Numbered from the stretch's first letter, positions 8,329-17,225 are shown. The stretch: 64,000 bases of DNA from Candidatus Rhodoferax randersensis (GCA_016718155.1 JADKEH010000002.1:186001-250000), one strand, 5' to 3'. Program-made: numbers and translations. The notes: generated by a model from the letters alone, not told the origin.

Positions 8329-11187
8329 CTAAATCTCGATATCCGTACCGCCGCGCTTCGGTTCGTCCAACTTAGGGTCGGTGCTGCGCGGCGAAACTGC
8401 CTTGACTGGCCCCGCGGGAAACCCTGGTACGGTGGCCGCAAACCCGGCGTCCTTTTCGTTGCGCCGATTTGCAGGCCTCATCATATCCACGCCAATGCCG
8501 GGCACGGTGGCCGCAAAGACTGCGGTCTTCTCACTGGCTGCCGGGCTGGGTCCGTTCGGGACTGTCGCTTTGGGCCTTGGTTCGACCGCCGGCTGATCCA
8601 GAAACGCCGCCATCACGCCACGCAAATCCGCTGCGAACTGATCGCCACTTTGGTAGCGGGCCTCAGGACGCTTGCTCAACGACAAGGCGACCAACTTGGC
8701 CAGCTTCTCCGGCAAGTCCGTGCGGACGGTCCGAATGTCAGGAGCCGGGTCGTTGGCGATTTTGTACATCAACTCCGCCATCGAGTCGCCACGAAACGGC
8801 AACACGCCCGTGAGCATCTGAAACATCATTACCGCAAGTGAATACAGGTCGGAGCGCCCGTCCACCTTCTTGCCCGCAAGTTGTTCGGGTGACATGAAGC
8901 TGGGGGTTCCCAGTACCAGCCCGGTCTTGGTCTTGCTTGAATCAGTGATTCGGGCGATGCCAAAGTCGGTAACCTTGACGGTGTCACTATCGGCCTCGTA
9001 CATGATGTTGGCCGGCTTGATGTCTCGATGCACCACATTTTGTCGGTGCGCGTAGGCCAGCGCTTCGGCCACGCGGGCCACGATCGACAGCACCCGAGGT
9101 ACCGCAAGCAGTTGCCCCTCCCTGCAATAGTCCACCAGATCCTTGCCCTTGAGGAACTCCATGGCGATGTAGGCCAAATCGTGCTCTTCACCCGCATCGA
9201 ATATTGTCACGATGTTCTGGTGCTGCAGGCGCCCCGCCGTTTCCGCCTCGCGAAAGAAGCGCTCTCGTGCATCGACCAGTTCGTCGCCATCAAACTCTTC
9301 GCTCAGGGCCATGGTCTTGATTGCCACCACGCGGCCAATCTTGGGATCTTTACCCAAGTACACCACACCCATGGCGCCCTTTCCAAGCTCCCGGTCGATC
9401 TGGTAGCGGCCCAACATCGGCTTGGCGACCGCCCCCCCATCGAGCAGCATGGTGCCCCCGGCGTGCGAGCTGCCGCCACCTAGCATGACCGTTTCGGAGA
9501 GGTTCTTGACCCGATTGAGCTTGGTCTTCAGGTCTTTGTAGTCCTTGTTATAGGCGGCCATGTGCTCATACACAGCCTGCGCCTTGTTGAACTGGCGCTT
9601 GCGCTCAAAATCCAGCGCGAGGTTGTAGAGGTTTCCCATCACCGGCTCATCCATGGGTACCCGGCGAAACCGGTCAAACGCCATGTCGAGCTGGCCCTGT
9701 CCCTGCAAAGCCAGGCCCATCATCCGGTTGGTCTCGGCCGACTCCTCGTCCGCTTTGACCTTGCCAGCCTCGGTCATCAAGAATCGCTTGGTGGTCAGCC
9801 CCAGGTGGCCAATCACCAGCAGGCTTGCCGGAAAAATCATCTTGAACCACACGGCGGCGCCGGACAACAGCCCGAACTCGGTGCCCAACAGGGCTGCAAA
9901 AAGGACCAAGGTTATGACTGCGGCCGGTCCGGCCGACAAGCGCGGCAAGCCGACCAACAGGTAGCCAAGGATCAGCAGAAAGACCGCGATCAGGCCCGGG
10001 CCCACCCAAGCTGGCTGAACAATGAAATGTTCGTTCAGAATGCTGGAGGTGACGTGCGCCATGGTCTCCGCAGGCGTCAGGCCAGGGTTGCCTGGCACCG
10101 GAAAGTGGGTACCAACACCGGCGGCGGTGGCGCCGATGATGACAATCTTACCCGCGTACTTGGCAGCCGGTATCTTGCCGGTGAGGACGTCGTAGAACGA
10201 GTCGATGGGAAACGCAGGCTTGCCTTCGCGGCTCCTGTAGAACTGCGGCAACATGACGGCAGTCTCGTCGGTTCGAATCCGCAGCTTGCCTATTTGCACC
10301 GATTCGGGCGCATTGAGCTTGACATCCGTCGTCGCCAGGTTGAGGGTTTTGATCGCGGCGAGCAAGGACAACGAAGGCACGGCCTTGCCATAGTAGTTGA
10401 CCAGCAGCGCCTCCGAGCGCACCGCACCATCGCTGTCTGGCAACGGGTTCAGGTGGCCAACACCGGCCGCTGCCGAGCCAATTGCATCAATGGGTTGCTG
10501 CGATTTGGTCACTGCCACCGAGTAGCCTTTGTTCTCGTCCAGCGCACTTCTCAGCGCAAAGGCGGGCAGCGCGCCGTCGGCATTGCCCACCGGCTCGCCC
10601 GGCACAAAAAACGACGGAATCAACACGTTGCCCGCATTCTTCATGCTGCGGGCCAGCACCGCGTCGGTATCGAGTGCCGTCTCGGCGTCGGTGATAACTT
10701 TGAGCAATTGCTCCTCGAGCGGGCCGATAGCCTGCGTGGGGTCGCTTGGCTTGCTCAGCACGGCCTTCATCTGGCGGATGAAGGTCAACCCCCGATCGAC
10801 CTGTGGCTCGAAGAAAAATACCGAATGGACGATGGTCTTGGCTTGGGCCGCCGCCAACTGATCGATGAGTTTGGCGTGAACGTCTCGGGGCCAGGGCCAG
10901 CGGCCAATGTTGGCAATGCTCTGGTCGTCAATCGCGACCACGGCGATTCGATCAGACGGTTGGCGCGAGGTGCTGGTGCTGGCGAAGTCGTAGAAGCGCC
11001 GCTCCAGCGTGCCGAATATATCCGTGGAAACGTGCAGCGCCAGGACCGCCAACACAATCAGCAGACCCGCAAACCAATCGGCACGCCACAACTGATTTTT
11101 CTTGGATGATGGTGAAACTGCCACTGCCGCCTTCGCCCCGGATACAGACCTGGTTGTGGACAACCACTGCCGTGCACGCCTCGACAT
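8329..11187 (-). CDS. CHASE2-sensor transmembrane serine/threonine protein kinase
   Basis: First gene of the signalling operon, 952 residues. It has a membrane segment at about residues 38-54, a periplasmic CHASE2 domain (about 55-390), further membrane segments (about 400-475), a short TPR-like helical stretch (about 495-575), and a Hanks-type kinase domain (about 595-860). The kinase has the glycine loop GKGAMGVVY, the VAIK lysine, HRDIKPAN (near residue 718), DFG and the SPE motif, so it should be active. The low-complexity cytoplasmic tail holds two copies of a motif of the form EKxAxFAATVPG (about 886-922). This is an unusual topology, since most bacterial kinases place the sensor C-terminally. 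It shares CHASE2 with the adenylate cyclase four genes on, suggesting the two respond to the same ligand. Confidence 0.93.
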   Translation of the reverse strand: MSRRARQWLSTTRSVSGAKAAVAVSPSSKKNQLWRADWFAGLLIVLAVLALHVSTDIFGTLERRFYDFASTSTSRQPSDRIAVVAIDDQSIANIGRWPWPRDVHAKLIDQLAAAQAKTIVHSVFFFEPQVDRGLTFIRQMKAVLSKPSDPTQAIGPLEEQLLKVITDAETALDTDAVLARSMKNAGNVLIPSFFVPGEPVGNADGALPAFALRSALDENKGYSVAVTKSQQPIDAIGSAAAGVGHLNPLPDSDGAVRSEALLVNYYGKAVPSLSLLAAIKTLNLATTDVKLNAPESVQIGKLRIRTDETAVMLPQFYRSREGKPAFPIDSFYDVLTGKIPAAKYAGKIVIIGATAAGVGTHFPVPGNPGLTPAETMAHVTSSILNEHFIVQPAWVGPGLIAVFLLILGYLLVGLPRLSAGPAAVITLVLFAALLGTEFGLLSGAAVWFKMIFPASLLVIGHLGLTTKRFLMTEAGKVKADEESAETNRMMGLALQGQGQLDMAFDRFRRVPMDEPVMGNLYNLALDFERKRQFNKAQAVYEHMAAYNKDYKDLKTKLNRVKNLSETVMLGGGSSHAGGTMLLDGGAVAKPMLGRYQIDRELGKGAMGVVYLGKDPKIGRVVAIKTMALSEEFDGDELVDARERFFREAETAGRLQHQNIVTIFDAGEEHDLAYIAMEFLKGKDLVDYCREGQLLAVPRVLSIVARVAEALAYAHRQNVVHRDIKPANIMYEADSDTVKVTDFGIARITDSSKTKTGLVLGTPSFMSPEQLAGKKVDGRSDLYSLAVMMFQMLTGVLPFRGDSMAELMYKIANDPAPDIRTVRTDLPEKLAKLVALSLSKRPEARYQSGDQFAADLRGVMAAFLDQPAVEPRPKATVPNGPSPAASEKTAVFAATVPGIGVDMMRPANRRNEKDAGFAATVPGFPAGPVKAVSPRSTDPKLDEPKRGGTDIEI

Positions 11188-11320
11188 GAAACGGCACGGT
11201 TCAAGAGTTGATACGAAGTTGCGACGTTAGCAGACCACGCACACCGCGACAAGGGACTTGTTCACACGTGAATGTCTTTTTTTTTCCACTTCTGCGTCGG
11301 CACACGCACAGATCAGCCGC

Positions 11321-12034
11321 TCAGCGGCCGGCCTCCTCAGCAGGCGCGGCCGCCCGACTGGCCAACAACTTACCCATTGCGAACACCATGAGAGCACCCG
11401 CCGCCCCCAGCCCATAGCTCCAAAGCTTGGTTTGCGGAACCCACTGCACCACGGCAGGATCGGTCTGCGCCATGGTGCCCGCAATCCAGCCAAGCAGCAT
11501 GCCACCAATGGTAATGATGATCGGAAACCGGTCCATCAGCTTGAGAACCAGTTGGCTGCCCCCAATGATGATGGGAATACTGACCAACAAGCCGAAGATG
11601 ACCAGCGGCATCTGGTGCGAGGTGCCTGCGCCGGTCGCGGCCCCGGCGATGGCAATAACGTTGTCGATACTCATGACCAGGTCCGCCACGATGACAGTTT
11701 TGACGGCTGCCCAGAGCTTGTCACTACCTTGGATGTTGGCGTGCCCATCCTCGTCCTGTGGAACCAGCAGCTTGACGCCGATCCAGATCAACAGCGCCGC
11801 GCCGATCAGCTTCAAGTAGGGCACTTGGAGCAGCGTCAAAGCAAAGCCGATCAGAATGACCCGCAGCACAATCGCCCCAGCGGTACCCCACAGAATGCCC
11901 TTGGTGCGCTGATGCGGGGGCAATTGTCGGCAAGCCAACGCGATTACCACGGCGTTGTCACCACCCAGCAAGATGTCGATCATGATGATCTGACCGACGG
12001 CGATCCAAAAATCCGCGCTTTGCAGCATTTCCAT
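11321..12034 (-). CDS. TerC/YjbE-family integral membrane protein
   Basis: A 237-residue inner-membrane protein of the TerC family, several members of which take part in metal-ion (Mn) export or metalation of exoenzymes. Hydrophobic segments cover most of the length. The two family signature patches with membrane-buried acidic residues are visible: DILLGGDNAVVIAL near the N-terminus and DLVMSIDNVIAIAG in the middle. I prefer the ATG at 12034 because GGAGAG lies six bases upstream; in-frame TTG and CTG codons lie just before it. The 3' end is about 130 bases from the kinase gene, with nothing recognisable between. A strong hairpin lies just upstream of the gene (see 12062-12098). Confidence 0.85.
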   Translation of the reverse strand: MEMLQSADFWIAVGQIIMIDILLGGDNAVVIALACRQLPPHQRTKGILWGTAGAIVLRVILIGFALTLLQVPYLKLIGAALLIWIGVKLLVPQDEDGHANIQGSDKLWAAVKTVIVADLVMSIDNVIAIAGAATGAGTSHQMPLVIFGLLVSIPIIIGGSQLVLKLMDRFPIIITIGGMLLGWIAGTMAQTDPAVVQWVPQTKLWSYGLGAAGALMVFAMGKLLASRAAAPAEEAGR

Positions 12035-12061
12035 CAGCAACTCTCCAGTTCATTAAATGAA

Positions 12062-12098
12062 AGAAGCGCTCACAGCCTGGAGCCGTGAGCGCTTCTTG
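12062..12098 (-). terminator. 13-bp perfect stem-loop between sucD and terC; terminator or attenuator
   Basis: Arms 12062-12074 and 12086-12098 are perfectly complementary (GAAGCGCTCAC core) around an 11-base loop. On the minus strand the 3' arm runs into TTCTTTTCATTT, a fair U-rich tail. It can terminate readthrough from sucCD (150 bases upstream) or act as an attenuator in the terC leader, whose ATG is 28 bases further on. An ATGGGCAAG/CTTGCCCAT pair (12200-12208 with 12096-12104) could compete with the base of the stem. I do not find the core of the manganese yybP-ykoY riboswitch. Confidence 0.6.
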
Positions 12099-12242
12099 CC
12101 CATGACCGAAAGTGTAGCGATCAATTAAGCATGACGTCGACTGTGGAAGTACGTACACAGCGGCATCGACGCCGCCGTCCAGTGCGAGCCTTGAGACTAA
12201 TGGGCAAGTGTAGCGCTGAGGCCGCCGCCGCTTGCCAAGTGC

Positions 12243-13136
12243 TTACAGCATCGCCTTAAGCAGCTTGGCCATCTCAGACGGATTGCGCGTGATCTTGAAG
12301 CCACACTCTTCCATCACGGCCAGCTTGGCATCCGCAGTGTCAGCGCCGCCTGATATCAGCGCACCCGCATGGCCCATGCGCTTGCCGGCCGGTGCGGTGA
12401 CCCCCGCGATAAAACCGACAATGGGCTTCTTCATGTTGGCCTGGCACCAGCGGGCTGCCTCGGCTTCGTCGGGTCCACCGATCTCGCCAATCATGATCAC
12501 GGCATCCGTGTTGGGATCTTCGTTGAACAAACGCATCACATCGATGTGCTTGAGGCCGTTGATGGGGTCGCCTCCAATGCCGACCGCACTGGACTGACCC
12601 AGACCGATTTCGGTTAATTGCGCCACCGCTTCATAGGTCAGCGTGCCGGAACGGCTGACCACGCCGATGCGACCCTTGCGATGGATGTGGCCGGGCATGA
12701 TCCCGATTTTGATCTCGTCGGGAGTGATCAGGCCAGGGCAGTTAGGGCCGAGCAACAGGGTCTTCTTGCCGCCTGCGGCGACCCGAGCTTTCATCTTGTT
12801 GCGCACTTCGAGCATGTCACGCACCGGAATGCCCTCGGTGATGCAGATCGCCAAATCCAGATCGGCTTCGACGGCTTCCCAGATGGCGGCCGCGGCGCCC
12901 GCTGGCGGCACGTAGATTACCGAGACGGTAGCGCCAGTCTGACCGGCAGCTTCCTTGACCGAGGCGTAGATCGGGATGTCAAAAATCTTCTCGCCAGCTT
13001 TCTTAGGGTTCACGCCGGCGACAAAGCAGTTCTTGCCGTTGGCGTATTCCTGGCACTTCTCGGTGTGGAACTGGCCGGTCTTGCCGGTAATGCCCTGGGT
13101 GATGACGCGGGTGTCTTTATTGATGAGGATCGACAT
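12243..13136 (-). CDS. sucD: Succinyl-CoA synthetase (ADP/GDP-forming) alpha subunit
   Basis: TCA-cycle enzyme subunit that carries the phosphohistidine intermediate and the CoA-binding domain; with SucC it converts succinyl-CoA to succinate with substrate-level phosphorylation. Length 297 residues, standard for the family. It starts SILINKDTRVITQGITGKTGQFH, has the CoA-binding Rossmann-like N-terminus, and near the C-terminus RMGHAGALI, which holds the active-site histidine. It follows sucC on the same strand after about 68 bases, so the two form an operon. Nothing is unusual. Confidence 0.97.
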   Translation of the reverse strand: MSILINKDTRVITQGITGKTGQFHTEKCQEYANGKNCFVAGVNPKKAGEKIFDIPIYASVKEAAGQTGATVSVIYVPPAGAAAAIWEAVEADLDLAICITEGIPVRDMLEVRNKMKARVAAGGKKTLLLGPNCPGLITPDEIKIGIMPGHIHRKGRIGVVSRSGTLTYEAVAQLTEIGLGQSSAVGIGGDPINGLKHIDVMRLFNEDPNTDAVIMIGEIGGPDEAEAARWCQANMKKPIVGFIAGVTAPAGKRMGHAGALISGGADTADAKLAVMEECGFKITRNPSEMAKLLKAML

Positions 13137-13204
13137 GATTTATTCCTGAAGTGATGAGGGCAGGCCCGAGCTGTGGTGCAGTCCGTGGCGTACCCCGCAA
13201 GGTC

Positions 13205-14374
13205 TCACGCTGCCGCTTTGACAGCAGCAACCACTTTTTGGGCCGCATCGGCCATGGTGTCGGCGCTGATGATGGGCAGGCCGGACTCGGCCAGCATTTT
13301 CTTGCCCATATCCTCGTTGGTACCCTTCATGCGCACTACCAGCGGCACATTCAAGTTGGTCGCCTTGCAGGCGGTGATGATGCCAGTGGCGATGGTGTCG
13401 CACTTCATGATGCCACCGAAAATGTTCACCAGAATCGCCTTGACCTTTTCGTTCTTCAACATGATCTTGAAGGCTTCGGTCACCTTCTCCGGCGTCGCGC
13501 CGCCACCCACATCGAGAAAGTTGGCGGGTTCCGCGCCAAACAGTTTGATCGTGTCCATGGTCGCCATGGCCAGACCGGCGCCGTTAACCAGGCAGCCAAT
13601 GTTGCCGTCCAGGCTGATGTAAGCCAAGTCGAATTTGCTGGCTTCAACTTCGGCCGGGTCTTCTTCATCCAGATCACGGTACGCCACGATCTCGGGATGA
13701 CGGAAGAGCGCGTTGGCGTCGAAGTTGAACTTGGCGTCCAGGGCCTTGATATTGCCGTTGCCTTCCAGGATCAGGGGGTTGATTTCAACCAGGGACGCAT
13801 CGGTGTCCATGTAGCACTTGTAGACTTTTTGCAGCACATCCACGGCCTGCGCCGTCGAGGCGGCCGGTACGCCAATCGCGTCGGAGAGCCGTCTGGCTTG
13901 GGCGTCGGTCAGACCGAGGGCCGGGTCGACGATTTCGGTAATGATTTTTTCCGGCGTGTCGTGCGCCACGCCTTCGATGTCCATGCCGCCCTCGCTGGAA
14001 ACAATCATCGCGACGCGCTGCGACGCTCGGTCGGTCACGGCTGACACGTAGTACTCTTTCTTGATGTCGGCGCCGTCTTCGATCAGCAGGCGGCGAACTT
14101 TCTGACCGCCCGGGCCAGTCTGGTGCGTGACCAGCTGCATGCCCAGAATCTCACCAGCGAGTTTACGCACTTCATCGATGGAGCGTGCCAGCTTGACACC
14201 GCCACCTTTGCCACGGCCACCCGCATGAATCTGCGCCTTGACCACCCAGACCGGGCCGCCCAGTTTTTGTGCCGCTTCAACGGCCTCTTGAACAGTGAAG
14301 GCGGCAATGCCACGCGGCACCGGCACACCAAATTGGCGCAAGATTTCCTTGCCTTGGTACTCGTGTATCTTCAT
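13205..14374 (-). CDS. sucC: Succinyl-CoA synthetase (ADP/GDP-forming) beta subunit
   Basis: Partner of SucD, with an N-terminal ATP-grasp nucleotide-binding domain and a C-terminal ligase domain. The ATG at 14374 gives MKIHEYQGKEILRQFGVPVP, the conserved beta-subunit start, and 389 residues. A TTG three codons upstream is in frame but unlikely. The GGG(R)GKGGGVKLA ATP-grasp loop and the GGIMKCDTIA segment in the C-terminal half are intact. First gene of sucCD, divergent from argC across about 200 bases that contain a copy of the GGACAGA...TCTGTCC repeat. Confidence 0.97.
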   Translation of the reverse strand: MKIHEYQGKEILRQFGVPVPRGIAAFTVQEAVEAAQKLGGPVWVVKAQIHAGGRGKGGGVKLARSIDEVRKLAGEILGMQLVTHQTGPGGQKVRRLLIEDGADIKKEYYVSAVTDRASQRVAMIVSSEGGMDIEGVAHDTPEKIITEIVDPALGLTDAQARRLSDAIGVPAASTAQAVDVLQKVYKCYMDTDASLVEINPLILEGNGNIKALDAKFNFDANALFRHPEIVAYRDLDEEDPAEVEASKFDLAYISLDGNIGCLVNGAGLAMATMDTIKLFGAEPANFLDVGGGATPEKVTEAFKIMLKNEKVKAILVNIFGGIMKCDTIATGIITACKATNLNVPLVVRMKGTNEDMGKKMLAESGLPIISADTMADAAQKVVAAVKAAA

Positions 14375-14382
14375 AGGTCTCA

Positions 14383-14438
14383 ATCAGTTGAGGACAGAGC
14401 TGGCTCACTGCGCTTAGCTGCGGTCTGTCCCACAAGGT
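14383..14438. repeat. Copy of the GGGACAGA-TCTGTCCC palindromic repeat with an enlarged loop
   Basis: ATCAGTTG(A)GGACAGAGCTG here matches 53464-53483 at 19 of 20 positions, and TCTGTCCCACAA follows as in the other two copies. The loop is longer (about 25 bases instead of 8). It lies in the divergent promoter region of sucC and argC and can form a hairpin, so it could affect either transcript. It is one of three copies in the window. Confidence 0.7.
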
Positions 14439-14581
14439 TTCAGGGATGGATACTACTGATCCGGCCACGACGCTGGGCGGGCGTTTGCGGCAGGCACTGG
14501 ACAACGCAGCCGCCAAATGTATCATGTTGCAACGCACCAAACTTTTGTCTAACTTACAGGCGCAGCCAGACGGGACCCAGC

Positions 14582-15517
14582 ATGTACAAGGTATTCATTG
14601 ACGGCGAAGCAGGCACCACCGGGCTGCAGATCCGCGAACGCCTGGCGCTGATGCCTGCCATCGAAGTGGTCAGCATTGCGCCGGAATTGCGCAAGGACCC
14701 GGATGCCAAACGCGCCCTGATGGCGGCAGTCGACTTGGTCATCCTGTGCCTGCACGACGATGCGGCAGTAGCCTCCGTGGCCATGATCGACGAGATCGAT
14801 CGCCACTCTGGTGGCCAGTCGCCCAAGATCATTGACGCCTCGACCGCACATCGCACCAAGCCTGGATGGGTCTATGGCTTTGCGGAGTTGTGCGCCACGC
14901 AGCAGCAAGCCATCGTCGAGGCACGGCGGGTCGCCAATCCTGGCTGCTACGCCACCGGCGCCATCGCCCTGATCCGGCCCTTGGTGGACGCCGGACTGAT
15001 TCCGGCCGATCTTGCCTTGTGCCTCCCCTCGGTCAGCGGCTATTCGGGTGGCGGACGCAGCATGATCGAGGCCTACGAGCAGGGGCACGCGCCGGCCTTC
15101 GAAACCTATGGCCTGGGCCTCAAGCACAAGCACATCCCGGAGATCATGCGCTACACCGGCTTGAGCCGCCGGCCCCTGTTCATCCCGTCGGTTGGCAACT
15201 TCAAGCAAGGCATGCTGGTGCAATTGCCGCTGCATCTGGACCAGTTGCCGGGCAAGCCGTCGGCGCAGGACCTGCACGACGCGCTGCAGCGCCACTATGC
15301 AGGCAGTGAGTGGGTCACCGTGGAGCCCGCCGGGACCGACGGCAAGCTGGACGCCATCGCCCTACAAGACACCAACAGAATGGAACTGCGTGTGTTCGCC
15401 AACCATGGCCCGGACGATGATTTCCGCCATGCCGTGCTGATCGCGCGTCTGGACAATCTGGGCAAGGGCGCCAGCGGCGCCGCTGTGCAGAACTTGCAAC
15501 TGATGCTGGGGCTTTAG
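14582..15517 (+). CDS. argC: N-acetyl-gamma-glutamyl-phosphate reductase, type 2
   Basis: Third step of arginine biosynthesis: NADPH-dependent reduction of N-acetylglutamyl phosphate to the semialdehyde. The 311-residue length and sequence (KVFIDGEAGTTGLQIRERL at the N-terminus) identify the short type 2 family common in betaproteobacteria. The nucleotide-binding GEAGTTGLQ loop is followed by the catalytic cysteine in NPGCYATG (about residue 121) and the conserved SGYSGGGR segment. I choose the ATG at 14582, where similarity begins, although the frame is open further upstream. It is a single-gene unit convergent with recX, with only 40 bases between them and no clear terminator. Confidence 0.95.
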   Translation: MYKVFIDGEAGTTGLQIRERLALMPAIEVVSIAPELRKDPDAKRALMAAVDLVILCLHDDAAVASVAMIDEIDRHSGGQSPKIIDASTAHRTKPGWVYGFAELCATQQQAIVEARRVANPGCYATGAIALIRPLVDAGLIPADLALCLPSVSGYSGGGRSMIEAYEQGHAPAFETYGLGLKHKHIPEIMRYTGLSRRPLFIPSVGNFKQGMLVQLPLHLDQLPGKPSAQDLHDALQRHYAGSEWVTVEPAGTDGKLDAIALQDTNRMELRVFANHGPDDDFRHAVLIARLDNLGKGASGAAVQNLQLMLGL

Positions 15518-15557
15518 ATCTCAGATGATTGTGGTCGGCAGACAGCTGCCAATGACT

Positions 15558-16007
15558 TCAGTCGTCGTCCGAGCCCGACACGACGCGCCGAATCGTATCG
15601 CCATCGAAGCCCCGGCTGGCCAGAAAACGCATGTGTTTGGCACGTTCGGCGGCATCCAGCGGCGGGGCGCCAAACTTCTTGCGCCAGAGCTCGCGAGCAC
15701 GGCTTAGATCGCTCTGGCGTAGCTGATCAACCGCTTGGGCAACCGCCTCGGGCTCCAGGCCCTTGGCCTGCAGTTCCTGGCGAATGCGTGAGGCGCCGAA
15801 CTTGGCAGAACGGCGATGGACGATCGACTCGAGCGCACGCTGCTCGCTGATGAAGCCCTTGGCCTGCAGTTCATCAAGCACAGGGGCCAACGTCCCTGCG
15901 ACCTGCTCGAAGGGCTGAAGCTTGCGCTGCAACTCGGCGCGCGAATGCTCACGCGTTGACAGCAGCCGCAAGGCGCGGCCCTTGAGGGAAGGTGGGGGTG
16001 CAGTCAT
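15558..16007 (-). CDS. recX: RecA regulatory protein RecX
   Basis: RecX binds RecA filaments and modulates strand exchange and ATPase activity. The 149-residue protein is built of repeated three-helix modules (for example LLSTREHSRAELQRKL and MRFLASRGFDGDTIRRVV), as usual for the family. It follows recA on the same strand with 59 bases between, the standard recA-recX arrangement, so it should be co-transcribed and share SOS control. No domain is missing. Confidence 0.95.
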   Translation of the reverse strand: MTAPPPSLKGRALRLLSTREHSRAELQRKLQPFEQVAGTLAPVLDELQAKGFISEQRALESIVHRRSAKFGASRIRQELQAKGLEPEAVAQAVDQLRQSDLSRARELWRKKFGAPPLDAAERAKHMRFLASRGFDGDTIRRVVSGSDDD

Positions 16008-16066
16008 GGCCAGGGCAGCGCCGGGGGCTACGGATCAGGTTGTTGCCCGAGCCAGGTCGCTGCGAC

Positions 16067-17149
16067 TCAGTCGCCCTTCTTGCCCTTGGCGGGTGCTGCC
16101 AATTCGGTGCCAACTGCCTCGGGCAGCAGCGGAATACCAAGTGACTCGCGCACCTTGTTCTCAATCTCGTGGGAAAGCTGCGGGTTCTCACGCAGGAATT
16201 CGCGCGCATTGTCCCGGCCCTGGCCGATCTTCTCGCCGTTGTAGGCGTACCAGGCACCAGACTTCTCCAGGATGCGCGCGTTCACCCCCATGTCGATGAT
16301 CTCGCCATGGCGGCTGATACCCTCGCCAAACAGGATGTCGAATTCCGCAGTCTTGAACGGTGGCGCCACCTTGTTCTTGACCACCTTGACCTTGGTCTCG
16401 TTGCCAATGGCTTCCTCGCCCTTCTTGATGGTGCCGGTGCGGCGAATGTCCAGCCGCACCGAGGCGTAGAACTTGAGCGCATTGCCGCCGGTGGTGGTCT
16501 CCGGAGAGCCAAACATCACGCCAATCTTCATGCGAATCTGGTTGATGAAGATCACCATGCAATTAGTCTTCTTGATGTGGGCGGTGAGTTTGCGCAGGGC
16601 CTGGCTCATCAGGCGTGCTTGCAGGCCGGGGAGGGAATCGCCCATCTCGCCTTCCAGCTCGGCCTTGGGTGTGAGGGCTGCAACCGAGTCCACCACAATC
16701 AGATCGACCGCGCCGGAGCGCACCAAGCTGTCCACGATCTCAAGCGCCTGTTCACCCGTGTCAGGCTGGCTGATCAACAAATCCTGCAGGTTGACACCCA
16801 GCTTTTGCGCGTACTGGATGTCCAGCGCGTGCTCGGCATCCACAAACGCGCACTGTCCGCCCAGTTTTTGCATTTCGGCGATCACCTGCAGGGTCAGCGT
16901 GGTCTTGCCTGACGATTCCGGACCGTAGATCTCGACCACCCGACCGCGCGGCAAACCACCCACACCGAGCGCAATGTCCAGTCCCAGGGAGCCGGTGGAG
17001 ACCACCTGAATGTCCTCGATCACCTCGCCCTCACCCAGGCGCATGATGGTGCCCTTGCCAAACTGCTTCTCGATCTGGGCCAGTGCCACCTGCAGGGCCT
17101 TGGCCTTTTCGCTGGCGGCTGCGCTTAGGTTCTTGACGGGTGCGTCCAT
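16067..17149 (-). CDS. recA: Recombinase RecA
   Basis: DNA-dependent ATPase for homologous recombination and the SOS co-protease. With the ATG at 17149 (MDAPVKNLS), preceded by CAGGAG, it is 360 residues; an in-frame codon further upstream would add seven residues and lacks a ribosome site. Walker A GPESSGKTT is at about residues 76-84, followed by the L1/L2 DNA-binding loops and a short acidic/lysine-rich C-terminus ending KGKKGD. A LexA-type box lies about 60 bases upstream of the start. recX follows; a MarR-type regulator is divergent. Confidence 0.98.
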   Translation of the reverse strand: MDAPVKNLSAAASEKAKALQVALAQIEKQFGKGTIMRLGEGEVIEDIQVVSTGSLGLDIALGVGGLPRGRVVEIYGPESSGKTTLTLQVIAEMQKLGGQCAFVDAEHALDIQYAQKLGVNLQDLLISQPDTGEQALEIVDSLVRSGAVDLIVVDSVAALTPKAELEGEMGDSLPGLQARLMSQALRKLTAHIKKTNCMVIFINQIRMKIGVMFGSPETTTGGNALKFYASVRLDIRRTGTIKKGEEAIGNETKVKVVKNKVAPPFKTAEFDILFGEGISRHGEIIDMGVNARILEKSGAWYAYNGEKIGQGRDNAREFLRENPQLSHEIENKVRESLGIPLLPEAVGTELAAPAKGKKGD

Positions 17150-17209
17150 GAAAATCTCCTGTTGAATCAATGGGTTGGGCTCAGGGCAACCGCTGCAATT
17201 AATGACAGG

Positions 17210-17225
17210 CTGGATGCTTGAACAG
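17210..17225 (-). promoter_or_regulatory. LexA (SOS) box upstream of recA
   Basis: On the minus strand the sequence is TACTGTTCAAGCATCCAG, which contains the CTG-N10-CAG pattern of gammaproteobacterial/betaproteobacterial LexA operators. It lies about 60 bases upstream of the recA ATG, a usual operator position. The inner bases are less AT-rich than the ideal, so strength is uncertain. Confidence 0.7.

Noticed and set aside
9562..11109. Long plus-strand open frame (about 515 codons) opposite the CHASE2 kinase gene
   Set aside because: It lies wholly antisense to a gene with clear domains and gives a low-complexity Arg/Gln/His-rich product; it arises from codon bias in high-GC DNA.
12041..12242. 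yybP-ykoY manganese riboswitch before terC
   Set aside because: Expected from the gene family, but I cannot find the conserved core; only a terminator-like hairpin and short repeats are visible.
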